A stretch of 35,134 bases of DNA, from assembly GCA_003142185.1 (NCBI GenBank), contig PLOR01000018.1, positions 64,886 through 100,019 on the forward strand, in the 5' to 3' direction. Position numbers and translations under genes: made by a program. The notes beneath the pieces are model-generated. The model was not told the origin of the DNA, did not search any database, and worked only from the letters and a program-made list of their open reading frames with translations. Below are positions 34,888 through 35,134 of the stretch, in pieces; positions within the stretch are counted from its first letter, which is position 1, and every line of letters starts with the position of its first letter. This DNA comes from Bryobacterales bacterium. Lineage in GTDB: Bacteria > Acidobacteriota > Terriglobia > Bryobacterales > Bryobacteraceae.

Positions 34888-35134
34888 ATGACTACGATCC
34901 TTGGTGCCGGCGGGCCGATCGGAAATGAACTAGCCAAGATCCTGGCGGCCAGGAAGAGGCCGTTCCGCTTGGTAGGTCGCAACCCGAGACCAGTTGCCGG
35001 AGGGGCATTGTTCCCAGCAGACCTTGCCGATAGGGAGCAGACCATCCGGGCAGTCGCCGGCTCGACGGTGGTGCACCTGCTCGCCGGTCTCAAATATAAC
35101 CTTGGGGTTTGGCAGGAACTCTGGCCTCAGATCA
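34888..35134 (+). CDS. NAD(P)-dependent epimerase/dehydratase-like protein, 3' partial
   Basis: The frame starts MTTILGAGGPIGNELAKILA, the GxGGxIG dinucleotide-binding loop of extended short-chain dehydrogenases. It continues with FRLVGRNPRPVAGG, LFPADLADREQTIRAVAGST and VVHLLAGLKYN before leaving the window after 82 codons. A GGAGG at 34870-34874 could serve either a GTG at 34879 or the ATG at 34888; the ATG is preferred because it sits at the usual distance from the Rossmann motif. The substrate is unknown. Confidence 0.82.
   Translation, partial: MTTILGAGGPIGNELAKILAARKRPFRLVGRNPRPVAGGALFPADLADREQTIRAVAGSTVVHLLAGLKYNLGVWQELWPQI

Noticed and set aside
1-35134. CRISPR array or rRNA genes
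   Set aside because: No regularly spaced direct repeats with spacers and no rRNA-like sequence were seen.

Overview
The window looks like chromosomal DNA of an acidobacterium of the Solibacter type. The evidence is the high GC content, a serine/threonine kinase joined to a TolB-like propeller, a decayed member of the TIGR03435 family that is expanded in Solibacter, a cytochrome b6-type protein carrying two c-type haem domains, and several hypothetical proteins of acidobacterial style. This is inferred from gene content; no marker gene is present.

Region 1 (1-2.8 kb) is housekeeping: the end of a glycosyltransferase, a Rieske/cytochrome b-c pair for a bc-type quinol oxidoreductase, and a tRNA-Leu(CAA).

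Region 2 (2.86-14.1 kb) is a defence island bounded by two tyrosine recombinases. A truncated integrase lies next to the tRNA and an intact XerC/D-sized one lies at the far end. Between them, all on the minus strand, is a class 1 DISARM locus in the order drmD, drmMI, brnT-brnA, drmA'-'drmB, drmC. It appears to be decayed. drmMI carries a +1 frameshift near its 3' end. Almost all of drmA and the front of drmB seem to have been deleted in frame, leaving one chimeric reading frame. A BrnT/BrnA toxin-antitoxin pair sits at that junction.

Region 3 (14.1-31.8 kb) is the most unusual part. Eleven exact matches to CCGATAW-N6-WTAW, plus two degenerate copies, occur only here. The match is part of a larger site with inverted arms and a variable 6-bp centre, the layout of XerC/XerD dif sites. 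The first copy lies 9 bp upstream of the start codon of the intact recombinase. The others separate the region into segments of zero to three unrelated accessory genes: kdpA alone; a secreted protein and DUF1697; a cysteine-peptidase-like protein; an LRAT-like protein; a kinase; a DUF3291 fusion; a DUF6249/ECF sigma/anti-sigma operon; a DinB protein alone; a SagB-type oxidoreductase; and an S41 peptidase. Many sites sit just behind the stop codon of the preceding gene, in the same orientation. I propose that this is an integron-like or pdif-like cassette array served by a Xer-type recombinase. This is a hypothesis drawn from the sequence only.

Region 4 (31.8-35.1 kb) is a patchwork: a frameshifted HEAT-like protein remnant, a short cis-prenyltransferase, fused IS and group II intron RT scraps, a membrane-anchored metallo-beta-lactamase-fold hydrolase, and the start of a nucleoside-diphosphate-sugar epimerase-like gene that runs off the end.
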